In this document: positions 35,454 through 44,304 of the stretch, one piece after another
How the letters are laid out: each line of letters starts with the position of its first letter
Numbering within the stretch: position 1 is the stretch's first letter
Assembly: GCA_945952105.1 (NCBI GenBank)
Contig: CAMFGZ010000013.1
Coordinates: 82,021-146,020 of the forward strand
Length of the DNA stretch: 64,000 bases
Source of the DNA: an uncultured Rhodospirillaceae bacterium
GTDB taxonomy: Bacteria > Pseudomonadota > Alphaproteobacteria > Reyranellales > Reyranellaceae
Direction: 5' to 3'
Notes under the pieces: generated by a model
The model's database searches: none
What the model saw: the letters and a program-made list of their open reading frames with translations, nothing else
Told to the model about the DNA's origin: nothing
Position numbers and translations under genes: made by a program

Positions 35454-35893
35454 GGAAGGTCGAGATGGTCGATGTTCGATCGAAGGCCGAGATGGATCGC
35501 GAAATCGACCGCGCCCTGGCGCGCGGCCGTCGCCGTGCCGTGACCGAGCCGCAGGCCGAGCGCGCACACTATGAACGCCGGACCGGCCGGGTCGTGGTCG
35601 ATCTGACCAACGGCTGCAGCTTCGTCTTTCCGGCGCGTTCGCTGCAGGGGCTGGCGCAGGCGACCGACGCGGAGCTGGCCGACATCGAGATCCTCGGTTC
35701 CGGCCATGGGCTGCACTGGCCCGCGCTCGATGCCGATTTCACCGTGCCCGGCCTGCTGATGGGCGTGTTCGGGACGCGCGCCTGGATGATGTCGGAACTG
35801 GCGCGCCGCGCCGGTCAGACGAAATCCAAAGCCAAGGCGGCCGCCGCCCGCGCCAACGGCCGCAAGGGCGGTCGTCCGCGACGGGCGGCTTAA
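35450..35893 (+). CDS. DUF2442 protein (putative antitoxin partner)
   Basis: A 147-residue protein. The middle has the DUF2442 fold (VVVDLTNGCSFVFPARSLQG, ADIEILGSGHGLHWPALDAD). The C-terminal tail ARANGRKGGRPRR is basic and could bind DNA. The frame is open upstream, but ATG 35450 gives the 4-bp overlap with the DUF4160 gene. The role as antitoxin/autorepressor is inferred from family pairing. Confidence 0.85.
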   Translation: MRKVEMVDVRSKAEMDREIDRALARGRRRAVTEPQAERAHYERRTGRVVVDLTNGCSFVFPARSLQGLAQATDAELADIEILGSGHGLHWPALDADFTVPGLLMGVFGTRAWMMSELARRAGQTKSKAKAAAARANGRKGGRPRRAA

Positions 35894-35911
35894 GAATCAG
35901 GAGGTTTTTTG

Positions 35912-36085
35912 ATGGACGAGGAATTGGAGCGCCTCTTGGAACAGACCAAGAAGGTAGTGATGACGCCGGCTCAACAGGAGGAGCAGAGGCGGAGTTTCGC
36001 CTATGGCAATACCAAGATCGAAAACGACTTGATCACTCGCCAGATGATCGACGAAGCAGCGGATCGACTCGCCAAGAAAGGCTGA
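35912..36085 (+). CDS. Small antitoxin-like protein
   Basis: A 57-residue protein starting MDEELERLLEQTKKVVMTP, followed by EEQRRSFAYGNTKIENDLIT and ending DEAADRLAKKG. A perfect AGGAGG lies 8 nt before the ATG. The 'RRSFAYGN...IEN..IT' pattern recurs in small alphaproteobacterial proteins next to toxin genes, and I read it as an antitoxin-like protein, though no partner toxin follows here. It lies 18 bp after the DUF2442 gene and may be a third member of that operon. Confidence 0.7.
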   Translation: MDEELERLLEQTKKVVMTPAQQEEQRRSFAYGNTKIENDLITRQMIDEAADRLAKKG

Positions 36086-36104
36086 TCAAAATCGTTACTG
36101 AAAT

Positions 36105-36137
36105 GGTGGACACAAGCGTCAGACGCGAGTGTCCACC
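36105..36137. terminator. Hairpin between convergent genes
   Basis: GGTGGACAC (36105-36113) pairs with GTGTCCACC (36129-36137), with an inner GCGTC-A-GACGC stem. It lies between the small antitoxin-like gene and ahpF, which converge, and probably ends both transcripts. Confidence 0.65.
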
Positions 36138-36149
36138 GTCTCTGTCTTT

Positions 36150-37730
36150 CTAAGCCGCTTCCTTCACCTCGACCGGCGTGCTTCGGATCAAGTGGTCGAA
36201 CGCTGACAGCGCGGCCTTCGCGCCCTCGCCCATGGCGATGACGATCTGCTTGTAGGGCACGGTCGTGGCGTCGCCGGCGGCGAAGATGCCGGGGACCGAG
36301 GTCTGGCCCCGGGCGTCGACCTCAATCTCGCCGCGCGGGCTCAAGGCGATCGCGCCCTTCAGCCACTCGGTGTTGGGCACCAGGCCGATCTGCACGAAGA
36401 TGCCCTCGAGCTCGATCGTCTTCTGCTCATTCGTCGCGCGGTCCTTGTAGGCGAGGCCCGTCACCTTGGCGCCGTCGCCGTGCACCTCGGTCGTCTGCGC
36501 CGAGACGATCACCGTGGCGTTGGGCAGCGACTTGAGCTTGGCCTGGAGCACCGCGTCGGCGCGGAGCTGGCTGTCGAACTCGATCAGCGTGACGTGGCTC
36601 ACCAGGCCCGCGAGGTCGATCGCCGCCTCGACGCCGGAATTGCCGCCGCCGATCACCGCCACCCGCTTGCCCTTGAACAGCGGGCCGTCGCAGTGCGGGC
36701 AGTAGGCCACGCCCTTGTTGCGATACTCGGCCTCGCCCGGGACGTTCATCTGCCGCCACCGCGCGCCGGGCGCCAGCACGATCGTGCGGGCCTTGAGGCT
36801 GGCGCCGTTCTGCAGTTCCAGCTCGGCATGGCCGTCCGGCGTCGCGGCGGGGGTCAGCTTGGCCGCGATCTGCAAGTCCATCACGTCGACCTCGTAGTCC
36901 TTCACGTGCTGACTGAGGGCGGCCGCCATCTTCGGCCCCTCGGTGTGGGAGACCGAGATGAAGTTCTCGATGCCCATCGTGTCCAGCACCTGGCCGCCGA
37001 AGCGCTCCGAGGCGATGCCGGTGCGGATGCCTTTTCGGGCGGCGTAGATCGCCGCGGCCGCGCCGGCGGGACCGCCGCCGACCACCAGCACGTCGTAGGG
37101 CTTCCTGGCCGCGATCTCCTCGGCCGCGCGCTCGCCGGCGCCGGTGTCGAGCTTGGCCAGGATCTGCTCCAGGCTCATGCGGCCCTGGCCGAACGGCAGG
37201 CTGTTGAGGAAGATCGACGGGACGGCCATCACGCCGCGCTTCTCGACCTCGTCCTGGAACAGGGCGCCGTCGATCGCCGTGTGGCGGATGCGCGGGTTCA
37301 GCACGCTCATCAGGTTCAGCGCCTGCACCACGTCGGGGCAGTTCTGGCACGAGAGCGAGAAATAGGTCTCGAACGTGTAGTCGCCGTCGAGGCCCTTCAC
37401 CCGCTCGATCGTCTCCTGCGCTTCCTTGCTCGGGTGGCCGCCGACCTGCAGCAGCGCCAGCACCAGCGAGGTGAATTCATGGCCCATCGGGATGCCCGCG
37501 AAGCGGACCGAGATGTCGGTGCCGGGCCGCACGATGGCGAAGGAGGGCTTGCGCATGTCCTCGTCGGCCTCGGCGAAGCTCACCTTGTCCGAGAGGCTCG
37601 CGATCTCCTGCAGCAGCTCCTTCAACTCGGCCGACTTGGGGCCGTCGTCGAGCGACGCCACCAGCTCGACCGGCAAGGTCAGGCGCTCGAGATAGCCCTT
37701 CAACTGCGTCTTGAGGTTGGCGTCCAACAT
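36150..37730 (-). CDS. ahpF: Alkyl hydroperoxide reductase subunit F
   Basis: A 526-residue flavoprotein. The N-terminal double-thioredoxin domain has [12 protein letters not shown] (CxxC). The thioredoxin-reductase part has the FAD motif [17 protein letters not shown], the redox pair YCPHCDGP, the NADH motif [15 protein letters not shown] and the final GIFAAGDAT. It passes electrons from NADH to AhpC. The start at ATG 37730 has AGGAG upstream; the frame continues open into ahpC but the shorter form matches the family. Confidence 0.96.
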   Translation of the reverse strand: MLDANLKTQLKGYLERLTLPVELVASLDDGPKSAELKELLQEIASLSDKVSFAEADEDMRKPSFAIVRPGTDISVRFAGIPMGHEFTSLVLALLQVGGHPSKEAQETIERVKGLDGDYTFETYFSLSCQNCPDVVQALNLMSVLNPRIRHTAIDGALFQDEVEKRGVMAVPSIFLNSLPFGQGRMSLEQILAKLDTGAGERAAEEIAARKPYDVLVVGGGPAGAAAAIYAARKGIRTGIASERFGGQVLDTMGIENFISVSHTEGPKMAAALSQHVKDYEVDVMDLQIAAKLTPAATPDGHAELELQNGASLKARTIVLAPGARWRQMNVPGEAEYRNKGVAYCPHCDGPLFKGKRVAVIGGGNSGVEAAIDLAGLVSHVTLIEFDSQLRADAVLQAKLKSLPNATVIVSAQTTEVHGDGAKVTGLAYKDRATNEQKTIELEGIFVQIGLVPNTEWLKGAIALSPRGEIEVDARGQTSVPGIFAAGDATTVPYKQIVIAMGEGAKAALSAFDHLIRSTPVEVKEAA

Positions 37731-37784
37731 GGGAGGTACTCCTGAACTGAAAATTCCGTCGTCGCGAACTGTAGCGAAGCGGAG

Positions 37785-37810
37785 GGAGGGGCCTCCCGGG
37801 AGGCCCCTCC
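37785..37810. terminator. 26-bp perfect palindrome between ahpC and ahpF
   Basis: Positions 37785-37797 are the exact reverse complement of 37798-37810. It lies 9 bp after the ahpC stop and 54 bp before ahpF. There is no T-run; it may be a partial terminator or a decay-blocking hairpin that keeps ahpC message above ahpF. Confidence 0.6.
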
Positions 37811-37819
37811 GCCCTTGGG

Positions 37820-38389
37820 TCAGATCTTGCCGACCAGGTCGAGGCTCGGCGCGAGGGTCTTCTCGCCTTCCTTCCAGGCGGCCGGGCAGACCTCGCCCGG
37901 ATGGGCGGCGACGTACTGGGCCGCCTTGACCTTGCGCAGCAGCTCCTTGGCGTCGCGGCCGATGCCGCCGGCGGTGATCTCGACGATCTGGATCTTGCCG
38001 TCCGGGTCGACCACGAAGGTGCCGCGGTCGGCCAGGCCGGCTTCCTCGATCATCACCTCGAAGTTGCGGGTGATCGTGCCGGTCGGGTCGCCGACCATGA
38101 CGTACTCGATCTTCTTGATGGCGGCCGAGGTGTCGTGCCACGCCTTGTGGCTGAAGTGCGTGTCGGTCGAGACGCTGTAGATCTCGACGCCCAGCTTCTT
38201 GAACTCGGCGTAGCTGTCGGCCAGGTCCTCGAGCTCGGTCGGGCACACGAAGGTGAAGTCGGCCGGGTAGAAGAACACGACCGACCACTTGCCCTTGCCC
38301 TTCAGGTCGGCGTCGGTCACGTCGATGAACTTGCCCTTCTGGAAGGCGGTGGCCTTGAACGGCTTGATCTCGGTGTTGATGAGGGACAT
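37820..38389 (-). CDS. ahpC: Alkyl hydroperoxide reductase subunit C (peroxiredoxin)
   Basis: A 189-residue typical 2-Cys peroxiredoxin. The peroxidatic Cys is in [17 protein letters not shown] and the resolving Cys in [11 protein letters not shown]. It reduces H2O2 and organic peroxides with AhpF. ATG 38389 has AAGGAG upstream; a longer start at 38437 is not needed. Divergent from oxyR, so probably under OxyR control. Confidence 0.96.
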   Translation of the reverse strand: MSLINTEIKPFKATAFQKGKFIDVTDADLKGKGKWSVVFFYPADFTFVCPTELEDLADSYAEFKKLGVEIYSVSTDTHFSHKAWHDTSAAIKKIEYVMVGDPTGTITRNFEVMIEEAGLADRGTFVVDPDGKIQIVEITAGGIGRDAKELLRKVKAAQYVAAHPGEVCPAAWKEGEKTLAPSLDLVGKI

Positions 38390-38463
38390 GGCTTGAAACT
38401 CCTTGGTTAACTCTTCGCAACGGTTACTTAGGGGCATTCTAAAATCGTTTGAAGCGCAAAATA

Positions 38464-38480
38464 CCGAATTGAATAATCGG
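38464..38480. promoter_or_regulatory. Candidate OxyR box between ahpC and oxyR
   Basis: An imperfect dyad CCGA...TCGG (17 bp) sits in the AT-rich core of the 104-bp divergent intergenic region, about 14 bp before oxyR. OxyR sites are long and loosely conserved, so this is a positional suggestion only. Confidence 0.35.
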
Positions 38481-38493
38481 CAAAAGCGATTAC

Positions 38494-39384
38494 ATGCCCG
38501 TCATGAAGCCTATTCCGACATTGAGACAGCTCCGCTACCTCGTGGCCGTGGTGGATCGCTGCCACTTCGGCCAGGCGGCGGCGGCGTGCAACGTCAGCCA
38601 GTCGACCCTGTCGGCCAGCATCCAGGAGTTGGAGGACCTGCTCGGCGCGCCGCTCCTGGAGCGCACCAAGCGCACCGTCGTCCCGACGCCGCTGGGCCGC
38701 AGCCTGGCGGAGCGGGCACGCGGTCTGTTGAAGGGCGCCGAGGAGCTGGTGGACGTGGCGCGGGCGGCGCGCGATCCGTTGTCGGGGCCGCTGCATCTCG
38801 GCGTGATCCCTACCATCGGCCCGTTCCTGCTGCCGCGAGCGATGCCCCGGCTTCGGGAGAGCTTCCCCAAGCTGCAGCTCTACCTGCGCGAGGACCAGAC
38901 GGCGCGCCTGCTGGAGCGGCTGGACGCCGGCGAACTCGACGCCGTGCTGCTGGCGCTGCCCTACGCGCTGGGCGACCTCGAGGTGATGGACCTGGGAGAG
39001 GATCGCTTCTCGATCGTCTATCCGTCCCACCACGAGCCGGCCGCCAGCATCGCCGACGAGAACCTGCTGCTGCTGGAGGATGGCCACTGCCTGCGCGACC
39101 AGGCGCTGGCGGCCTGCGAGCTGGAGGGGGCGCGCCGCAACGCCGGCTTCAACGGCACCAGTCTCCACACACTGGCGCAGATGGTGGCGAATGGGCTGGG
39201 CGTGACCCTGATGCCGAAGATGGCGATCGATGCCGGCATCCTGCGTGGCCTCGACGTGACCGTGCGACCGCTTGCCGGCGCGGTGCCGCACCGCCGCATC
39301 GGCCTCGTCTGGCGACGCTCCTCCGCGCGGGCGGAGACATTCCGCCGCCTCGGCGACGCATTGAAGACTGAACTCGCTATGTAA
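38494..39384 (+). CDS. oxyR: Hydrogen-peroxide sensor regulator OxyR (LysR family)
   Basis: A 296-residue LysR regulator. The N-terminal helix-turn-helix is [20 protein letters not shown]. The C-terminal sensor domain contains the OxyR redox pair in [12 protein letters not shown] (two Cys nine apart), the hallmark of peroxide-sensing OxyR. Its divergent neighbour is ahpC. ATG 38494 is used; ATG 38503 is an alternative, and neither has a strong ribosome-binding site. Confidence 0.93.
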   Translation: MPVMKPIPTLRQLRYLVAVVDRCHFGQAAAACNVSQSTLSASIQELEDLLGAPLLERTKRTVVPTPLGRSLAERARGLLKGAEELVDVARAARDPLSGPLHLGVIPTIGPFLLPRAMPRLRESFPKLQLYLREDQTARLLERLDAGELDAVLLALPYALGDLEVMDLGEDRFSIVYPSHHEPAASIADENLLLLEDGHCLRDQALAACELEGARRNAGFNGTSLHTLAQMVANGLGVTLMPKMAIDAGILRGLDVTVRPLAGAVPHRRIGLVWRRSSARAETFRRLGDALKTELAM

Positions 39385-39478
39385 TGAAGTTGTAGCAGGT
39401 CAGGTCTGCAGGAATGACTCGACCGCACTCACAAGTGCCCGTGCTACGTCGGGAATGCAGAGAATAAAGGCCTGTGCG

Positions 39479-39514
39479 CCCGACCGCGGATCTCGCGGTC
39501 GGGCTCTTTTTTTG
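39479..39514 (+). terminator. Intrinsic terminator downstream of oxyR
   Basis: A perfect 11-bp GC-rich stem (39479-39489 with 39495-39505), GATCT loop and a run of T (39506-39514). It lies 95 nt after the oxyR stop, leaving a fairly long 3' region. Confidence 0.88.
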
Positions 39515-39531
39515 CCTTACAGGCGGGCAGC

Positions 39532-39837
39532 TTACTGCTGCAGCTGCTGCCCAGGTGCCGGAACCGGCTCCGGCGTGGCCGTCTCCGGGATCGGCGTGAT
39601 CCGCGGCACGTCGGGAGTCCGGGACGTATCGGCGGGCGCGCCGATGCGGGCGGGATCCGGACTGCTGGCCAGGTCGCTGCGCTCCGCCGTGTTGCCGGAG
39701 AAGAACATCAGGCCCACGGCTGCGACGATCGCAGCCACCACGCCGACCACGAGATAGAGCCCGCGGCTTGGCGCATTCGGCGTCATGACGACGTCCTCGA
39801 AGACGGGTTTGTCGAGCCTCGGGTCGTAGTCGGTCAT
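39532..39837 (-). CDS. Small single-pass membrane protein, unknown function (paralog of the next gene)
   Basis: A 101-residue protein. It starts MTDYDPRLDKP, has one membrane helix (GLYLVVGVVAAIVAAVGLMF) near residues 26-45 and an extracytoplasmic Pro/Ala/Thr-rich tail ending in Gln repeats (PGQQLQQ). No family is recognised. Its N-terminus matches that of the adjacent upstream gene, so the two appear to be a tandem duplication; they are separated by 4 bp. Confidence 0.75.
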   Translation of the reverse strand: MTDYDPRLDKPVFEDVVMTPNAPSRGLYLVVGVVAAIVAAVGLMFFSGNTAERSDLASSPDPARIGAPADTSRTPDVPRITPIPETATPEPVPAPGQQLQQ

Positions 39838-39841
39838 GGCG

Positions 39842-40174
39842 CTACTCCTGGGGCGTTACCTGCGGGGCCGCGGGAGCCGGCGCCGCCGGATTGGCGGGCA
39901 GCGGAATCGCGGCCGGTCGCTCCGGCGTGGTCGCGCCCGGTACGGCCGGCGTTTCCGTCACCGTCCGCTCGATGGGAGCCGGCGCCTGCGCCTGCTCGGG
40001 TCCGGTGCTGTTCTGCGGATTGCCGAAATACAGGAAGCCGCCCACAAGGGCGACGCCGGCCAGGATTGCCAGCAGGGTCAGGCCGGGGCCGTTGCCCTCA
40101 TCCGGCGCGCGGTAGGGTTCCTTGGGATCGTAGCCGAAGCGGCCCGGGCCCAGGTTGGGATCGTAGTCACTCAT
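39842..40174 (-). CDS. Small single-pass membrane protein, unknown function
   Basis: A 110-residue protein starting MSDYDPNLGPGRFGYDP, with a helix GLTLLAILAGVALVGGFLYF near residues 32-51 and a periplasmic Pro/Ala-rich tail. AGGAGG lies before ATG 40174. The Y-D-P head and the overall plan are shared with the neighbouring gene. No enzymatic motif is visible. Confidence 0.75.
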   Translation of the reverse strand: MSDYDPNLGPGRFGYDPKEPYRAPDEGNGPGLTLLAILAGVALVGGFLYFGNPQNSTGPEQAQAPAPIERTVTETPAVPGATTPERPAAIPLPANPAAPAPAAPQVTPQE

Positions 40175-40284
40175 CTGGTCCTCCTCTTGCTTTGGACTGC
40201 TCAACCAACGTCGGCTTGCGCCGGATGGTTTCCCCGCGGAGGGGTGCCTGCTACCCTGCCTTGCAGATTCCGGAGGTCTCAGAG

Positions 40285-40959
40285 ATGCCCGATTCCGTGA
40301 CTTTTTCCGCGCCGCCGACGCAACCCGCGCTGCTCGACGCCGAAGGCGCCGCGGCGCTGGTCGGCTCCTACTCAGCCGTCAGCGCGACCGCCGCCATCAA
40401 GGACATCGGCCGCATCGATGCGCATATGGGACGCTTCATCGCCCTGTCGCCGATCTGCCTGATCTCGACCGCCGACGCTGCGGGCAAGCAGGACGTGACC
40501 CCGCGCGGCGACCCGCCGGGCTCGTTCAAGGTGCTCGACGAGAAGACGATCGCGCTGGCGGACCGTCCGGGCAACAACCGGCTCGATACGCTGCGCAATC
40601 TGCTGGAGAACCCCGAGGTCGCGCTGATCTTCCTGCTGCCGGGCGTCAACGAGACGGTGCGGGTGGCCGGCACCGCGCGCCTCTCGGTCGATCCGGCGCT
40701 GCTCGAGTCGATGGCGGTGCAGGGCAAGGCGCCGAAATGCGCCATCGTGGTCTCGGTGCGCCAGGCCTACCTGCATTGCGCCAAGGCGCTGCTGCGCTCG
40801 CGCCTGTGGGCGCCGGACTACGTCCAGCCCAAGGGCACCTTCCCCTCGATCTCGCGCATGGTCGGCGACCAGATCGGTCTCAGCGAGGAAGAGAAGAAGA
40901 AGCGCGAGGCGGCCACCGAACACGCGTACAAGGAGGGCCTGTGGGCGCCTATATCGTAA
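40285..40959 (+). CDS. Pyridoxamine 5'-phosphate oxidase-fold (flavin-binding) protein
   Basis: A 224-residue PNPOx-like protein of the MSMEG_1061/COG3576 type. Recognisable parts are FIALSPICLISTADAAGKQD, then VTPRGDPPGSFKV, the flavin-site DRPGNNRLDTLRNLLENPEV and RVAGTARLSVDP. Members bind FMN or a similar cofactor and act on small molecules; the substrate is unknown. GGAGG precedes ATG 40285. The next gene starts inside its 3' end. Confidence 0.87.
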   Translation: MPDSVTFSAPPTQPALLDAEGAAALVGSYSAVSATAAIKDIGRIDAHMGRFIALSPICLISTADAAGKQDVTPRGDPPGSFKVLDEKTIALADRPGNNRLDTLRNLLENPEVALIFLLPGVNETVRVAGTARLSVDPALLESMAVQGKAPKCAIVVSVRQAYLHCAKALLRSRLWAPDYVQPKGTFPSISRMVGDQIGLSEEEKKKREAATEHAYKEGLWAPIS

Positions 40960-41864
40960 CCGGCCAGCGCGCCCGCCAGATGCGGGTGGTGCCGGCCGAG
41001 GTGTTGAAGCGGCTCTATGCGCGCGACGACACCAAGGGCCTGATCCAGACGTGCGCGCATCTCGCCCTGCTGATCCTGGGCGGCTGGCTGGTGCTTTCGA
41101 CGCGCGGCACCTGGTGGGTGCTGCCGGCGCTGCTGCTGCAGGGCGTGTTCATCAACTCGCTGTTCGGCGCGATGCACGAGTCGGTGCATTACGGCTCGTT
41201 CAAGACGCGCTGGATGGCCGATCTCCTGGCCTTCTTCTCGGGCGCGGCGATCCTGAACAATGCCGGCTTCTACCGGCACTATCATCTTGCCCACCACCGC
41301 TACACCCAGGATCCCGACCGTGATCCCGAGCTGATCACGTCGGGGACACCGCGCACCTGGAAGAACTATCTCTTCCGCATCAGCTCGATCCCGTTCCTGA
41401 TGATCCGGGTGCGCGACATCTTCCTGTTCCCGTTCGGGTTCAGGGGCGACGTCACCTACATCCACGAATCGGCGTGGCCCGAGGTGCGGCGCTGGGGCCG
41501 CTGGCTGCTCGCGCTGTATACCGCGCTGATCGTCGGCTCGATCCTGCTGAAGACCGACGTGGTGCTGTGGGTGTGGTTCATCCCGCTGCTGATGGGCCTG
41601 CCGTTGCTGCGGCTCTATCTCCTGACCGAGCACACGCTCTGCCCCAACAGCGACGACGGTTTCGCCAACACGCGCACGACGATCTCAAATCCCGTCGTGC
41701 GGTTCCTGATGTGGAACCTGCCCTACCACGCCGAGCATCACCTGCTGCCGAACATCCCGTTCCATCATCTGCCCGAGGCGCACAAATATCTGCGGCCACA
41801 CCTCAAGTATGTGGCGAAGAGCTATACGCAGACACACGGCGAGATCATTCGCAGCTTCGGCTGA
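40941..41864 (+). CDS. Fatty acid desaturase family protein
   Basis: A 307-residue membrane di-iron enzyme. The His boxes are HESVH (near residue 77), HYHLAHHRYTQDPD (near 114) and HAEHHLLPNIPFHHLPE (near 270), with membrane helices between them. Substrate could be an acyl chain or a carotenoid/sterol-like compound. GTG 40941 is chosen because AAGGAGG lies just upstream and it overlaps the previous gene; ATG 40980 is an alternative. Confidence 0.88.
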   Translation: MGAYIVTGQRARQMRVVPAEVLKRLYARDDTKGLIQTCAHLALLILGGWLVLSTRGTWWVLPALLLQGVFINSLFGAMHESVHYGSFKTRWMADLLAFFSGAAILNNAGFYRHYHLAHHRYTQDPDRDPELITSGTPRTWKNYLFRISSIPFLMIRVRDIFLFPFGFRGDVTYIHESAWPEVRRWGRWLLALYTALIVGSILLKTDVVLWVWFIPLLMGLPLLRLYLLTEHTLCPNSDDGFANTRTTISNPVVRFLMWNLPYHAEHHLLPNIPFHHLPEAHKYLRPHLKYVAKSYTQTHGEIIRSFG

Positions 41865-41883
41865 CCGAAAACGGAGCGAACCC

Positions 41884-42855
41884 ATGCGCACGAGCGAGGG
41901 TGTCTGGACGGCGGATCACGTCCGGCTGCAACGCGGCGGCACCTTGAAGCAGGCCCGCATCGTCTGGAAGACCTACGGCACGCTGTCGCCCAGGCGCGAC
42001 AACGTCATCCTCTATCCGACCAGCTACGGCGCCCATCACACCGACATCGAGTGGCTGGTCGACGTGCGGCACTGCCTCGATCCCAGCCGCTACTTCATCG
42101 TCATCCCCAACATGATGACCAACGGCCTGTCCTCCTCGCCGTCGAACACGCCCGACTTCCCCGAGGTCACGACCTTCGACAACGTCATGCTGCAGCGGCA
42201 GATGCTGGTGGAGCTTTTCGGCATCGACCGGCTGAAGCTGGTCTATGGCTGGTCGATGGGCGCGCAGCAGGCCTATCACTGGGGCGCGTTGTTCGGCGAG
42301 GCGGTCGAGCGCATCGTCGTCAATTGCGGTTCGGCGAAGACCGCGCCGCACAATTTCGTCTTCCTCGAGGGCATCCGCACGACCCTGCAGGCCGCGGCGA
42401 CGCCACAGCAGGGCCTGCGCGCGATGGGCCGGATCTACGCCGGCTGGGCATTGAGCCAGACCTTCTATCGCCGCGAGATGTGGCGCGGGCTGGGCTTCGG
42501 CAGCCTCGAGGATTTCCTGGTGCGGTCCTGGGAGGCGAATTTTCTGCGTCGCGATATGGGAGACCTGCTGGCGCAGCTTTTCACCTGGCAGCACGGCGAC
42601 ATCTCGGCCAACGATCTCTATCGTGGCGATCTGCAGATGGCGCTGGCCGGCATCAAGGCCAGGGTGCTGCTGATGCCGTCGGCGACCGATCTCTATTTCC
42701 AGACGGACGACAACAGGGAAGAGTTGCCGTATCTCAAATATGGAAAGCTGGTGGAGATCCCGTCCGTATGGGGTCATCGCGCCGGCAATCCGCGCGACAA
42801 TACGGAGGATGCCGCGTTCATCGATGCCCAGGTAGAGGCTCTGCTGAATGATTGA
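41884..42855 (+). CDS. Alpha/beta hydrolase, homoserine acetyltransferase-like
   Basis: A 323-residue alpha/beta-fold protein resembling MetX-type acyltransferases. The nucleophile elbow is VYGWSMGAQQAYHW (Ser), preceded by VIPNMMTNGLSSSPSNTPDF, and a late Asp/His pair is in PSATDLYFQTDDN and SVWGHRAGNP. It is shorter than MetX and probably has another acyl substrate. It overlaps the next gene by 8 bp, a sign of co-translation. Confidence 0.85.
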   Translation: MRTSEGVWTADHVRLQRGGTLKQARIVWKTYGTLSPRRDNVILYPTSYGAHHTDIEWLVDVRHCLDPSRYFIVIPNMMTNGLSSSPSNTPDFPEVTTFDNVMLQRQMLVELFGIDRLKLVYGWSMGAQQAYHWGALFGEAVERIVVNCGSAKTAPHNFVFLEGIRTTLQAAATPQQGLRAMGRIYAGWALSQTFYRREMWRGLGFGSLEDFLVRSWEANFLRRDMGDLLAQLFTWQHGDISANDLYRGDLQMALAGIKARVLLMPSATDLYFQTDDNREELPYLKYGKLVEIPSVWGHRAGNPRDNTEDAAFIDAQVEALLND

Positions 42856-44290
42856 GATGCTGCCCGCGGACGGGTTGGTGATCGTCGCCAAGCACGAATG
42901 CCATACCTGCGTGCTGGTCGAGCCGGTGATGCAGCGCCTCGACAAGGCCGGCGCGCTCACCGTCATCACCCAGGACGATCCGGCGTTCCCGTCGGGTGTC
43001 AGCCGTGTGCTCGACGACCAGCAGCTCGAACGGTCGTTCCATCTCAAGGTCGAGGCCGTGCCGACGCTGATCCGCTACGAAGGCGGCCGCGAGGTCGGCC
43101 GCACCGTGGGCTGGGATCGCGCCGAATGGACCCGCCTCGCCGGCGAAGCGGCGGCGGGCGAGGGCCTGCCCGCGTGGCAGCCCGGCTGCGGCTCGCGCAG
43201 CGTCGAGCCCGGCGTGCAGGAAGCGCTGATCGCGCGCTACGGCGATCCCGGCCTCGCGTCGCGCGAGATCATGGTCGGCGAATGGGACGATCCGATCGAA
43301 GCCTGTTTCGAGCGCGGCTGGAGCGACGGCCTGCCCGTAGTGCCGCCGACCGACGAGCGCATCCTGCGCATGCTGGGCGGCACCGACCGCAAGCCCGACG
43401 AGGTCGTGGGCCTTGTCCCGCCCAACCTCGCACCCTGCACGGTCGAGAAGGTGGCCATCAACGCGGTGATGGCGGGCTGCAAGCCGGAATACATGCCCGT
43501 GGTGCTGGGCGTGCTGGAGGCGGCGCTCGATCCGCTGTTCGTGCTGCACGGCCTGCTCTGCACGACGCATTTCTCCGGGCCGCTGGTCATCATCAACGGG
43601 CCGGCCGCCAAGGCGGTCGGCATGAACTCCGGCGTCAATGCGCTGGGTCAGGGCAATCGCGCCAATGCCACGATCGGCCGCGCGCTGCAGCTCATCGTGC
43701 GCAATGTCGGCGGCGGCCTGCCCGGCGGCATGGATCGCGCGACGCTCGGTAATCCCGGCAAGTACACGTTCTGCTTTGCCGAGGACGAATCCGATCCTGA
43801 TTGGGAGCCGCTGGCGCAGCGCCGCGGCATCGCCGCCGGGAGAAGCGCCGTCACGCTGTTCCATGCCGAGGGCGTGCATGGCTTCATCGACCAGAAGTCG
43901 CGCACGCCGGAGGAACTCACGCGCTCGCTGGCGATGGGCCTGTTCGGCGTCGGCCATCCCAAGCTCTGCGACTCAGGGAACGCTGTGCTGGTGCTCTCGC
44001 CCGAGCACTATCGCATCTTCAAGGAAGGCGGCTGGAACCGCCGCCGCATCGAGGACGAACTCTACCAGGCGCTTAAGCGGCCCGGCCGCGATCTCGTCCA
44101 TGGCGCGCAGGGCGTCCCCGAAGGATTGCCGGCCTCGATGGCCGACAAGATCGTCGACAAGTTCCAGCCCGACGGGCTGCTGATCGTTCGCGCCGGCGGA
44201 CCGGCCGGTCTATTCTCCGCCATCATCGGCGGCTGGCCAGGACAGCGCGTGCGCGAGGAATGCCAGGCCGTCACCCACGAGATTCGCTGA
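42848..44290 (+). CDS. Thioredoxin-domain fusion protein adjacent to UGSC selenoprotein
   Basis: A 480-residue protein. The first ~105 residues form a thioredoxin-like domain with the redox motif HECHTCVLVEPVM (Cys18, Cys21) and a cis-Pro at VEAVPTLIRYEGG. The remaining ~350 residues are a separate domain with conserved-looking blocks DGLPVVPPTDERI, FSGPLVIINGPAAKAVGMNS and LGQGNRANATIGRAL, containing several Cys (APCTVEK, MAGCKPEY, LLCTTHF). I do not recognise an enzymatic activity for it. It overlaps the hydrolase gene and is 14 bp upstream of the UGSC gene. A partner role in selenocysteine/thiol redox is likely from context. Confidence 0.8.
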   Translation: MIEMLPADGLVIVAKHECHTCVLVEPVMQRLDKAGALTVITQDDPAFPSGVSRVLDDQQLERSFHLKVEAVPTLIRYEGGREVGRTVGWDRAEWTRLAGEAAAGEGLPAWQPGCGSRSVEPGVQEALIARYGDPGLASREIMVGEWDDPIEACFERGWSDGLPVVPPTDERILRMLGGTDRKPDEVVGLVPPNLAPCTVEKVAINAVMAGCKPEYMPVVLGVLEAALDPLFVLHGLLCTTHFSGPLVIINGPAAKAVGMNSGVNALGQGNRANATIGRALQLIVRNVGGGLPGGMDRATLGNPGKYTFCFAEDESDPDWEPLAQRRGIAAGRSAVTLFHAEGVHGFIDQKSRTPEELTRSLAMGLFGVGHPKLCDSGNAVLVLSPEHYRIFKEGGWNRRRIEDELYQALKRPGRDLVHGAQGVPEGLPASMADKIVDKFQPDGLLIVRAGGPAGLFSAIIGGWPGQRVREECQAVTHEIR

Positions 44291-44304
44291 AGGACATCGA
44301 CCCC

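Noticed and set aside
36150..38420. AhpF and AhpC as one fused protein of about 756 residues
   Set aside because: The extra N-terminal part is an out-of-frame reading of ahpC; both genes have their own starts with ribosome-binding sites.
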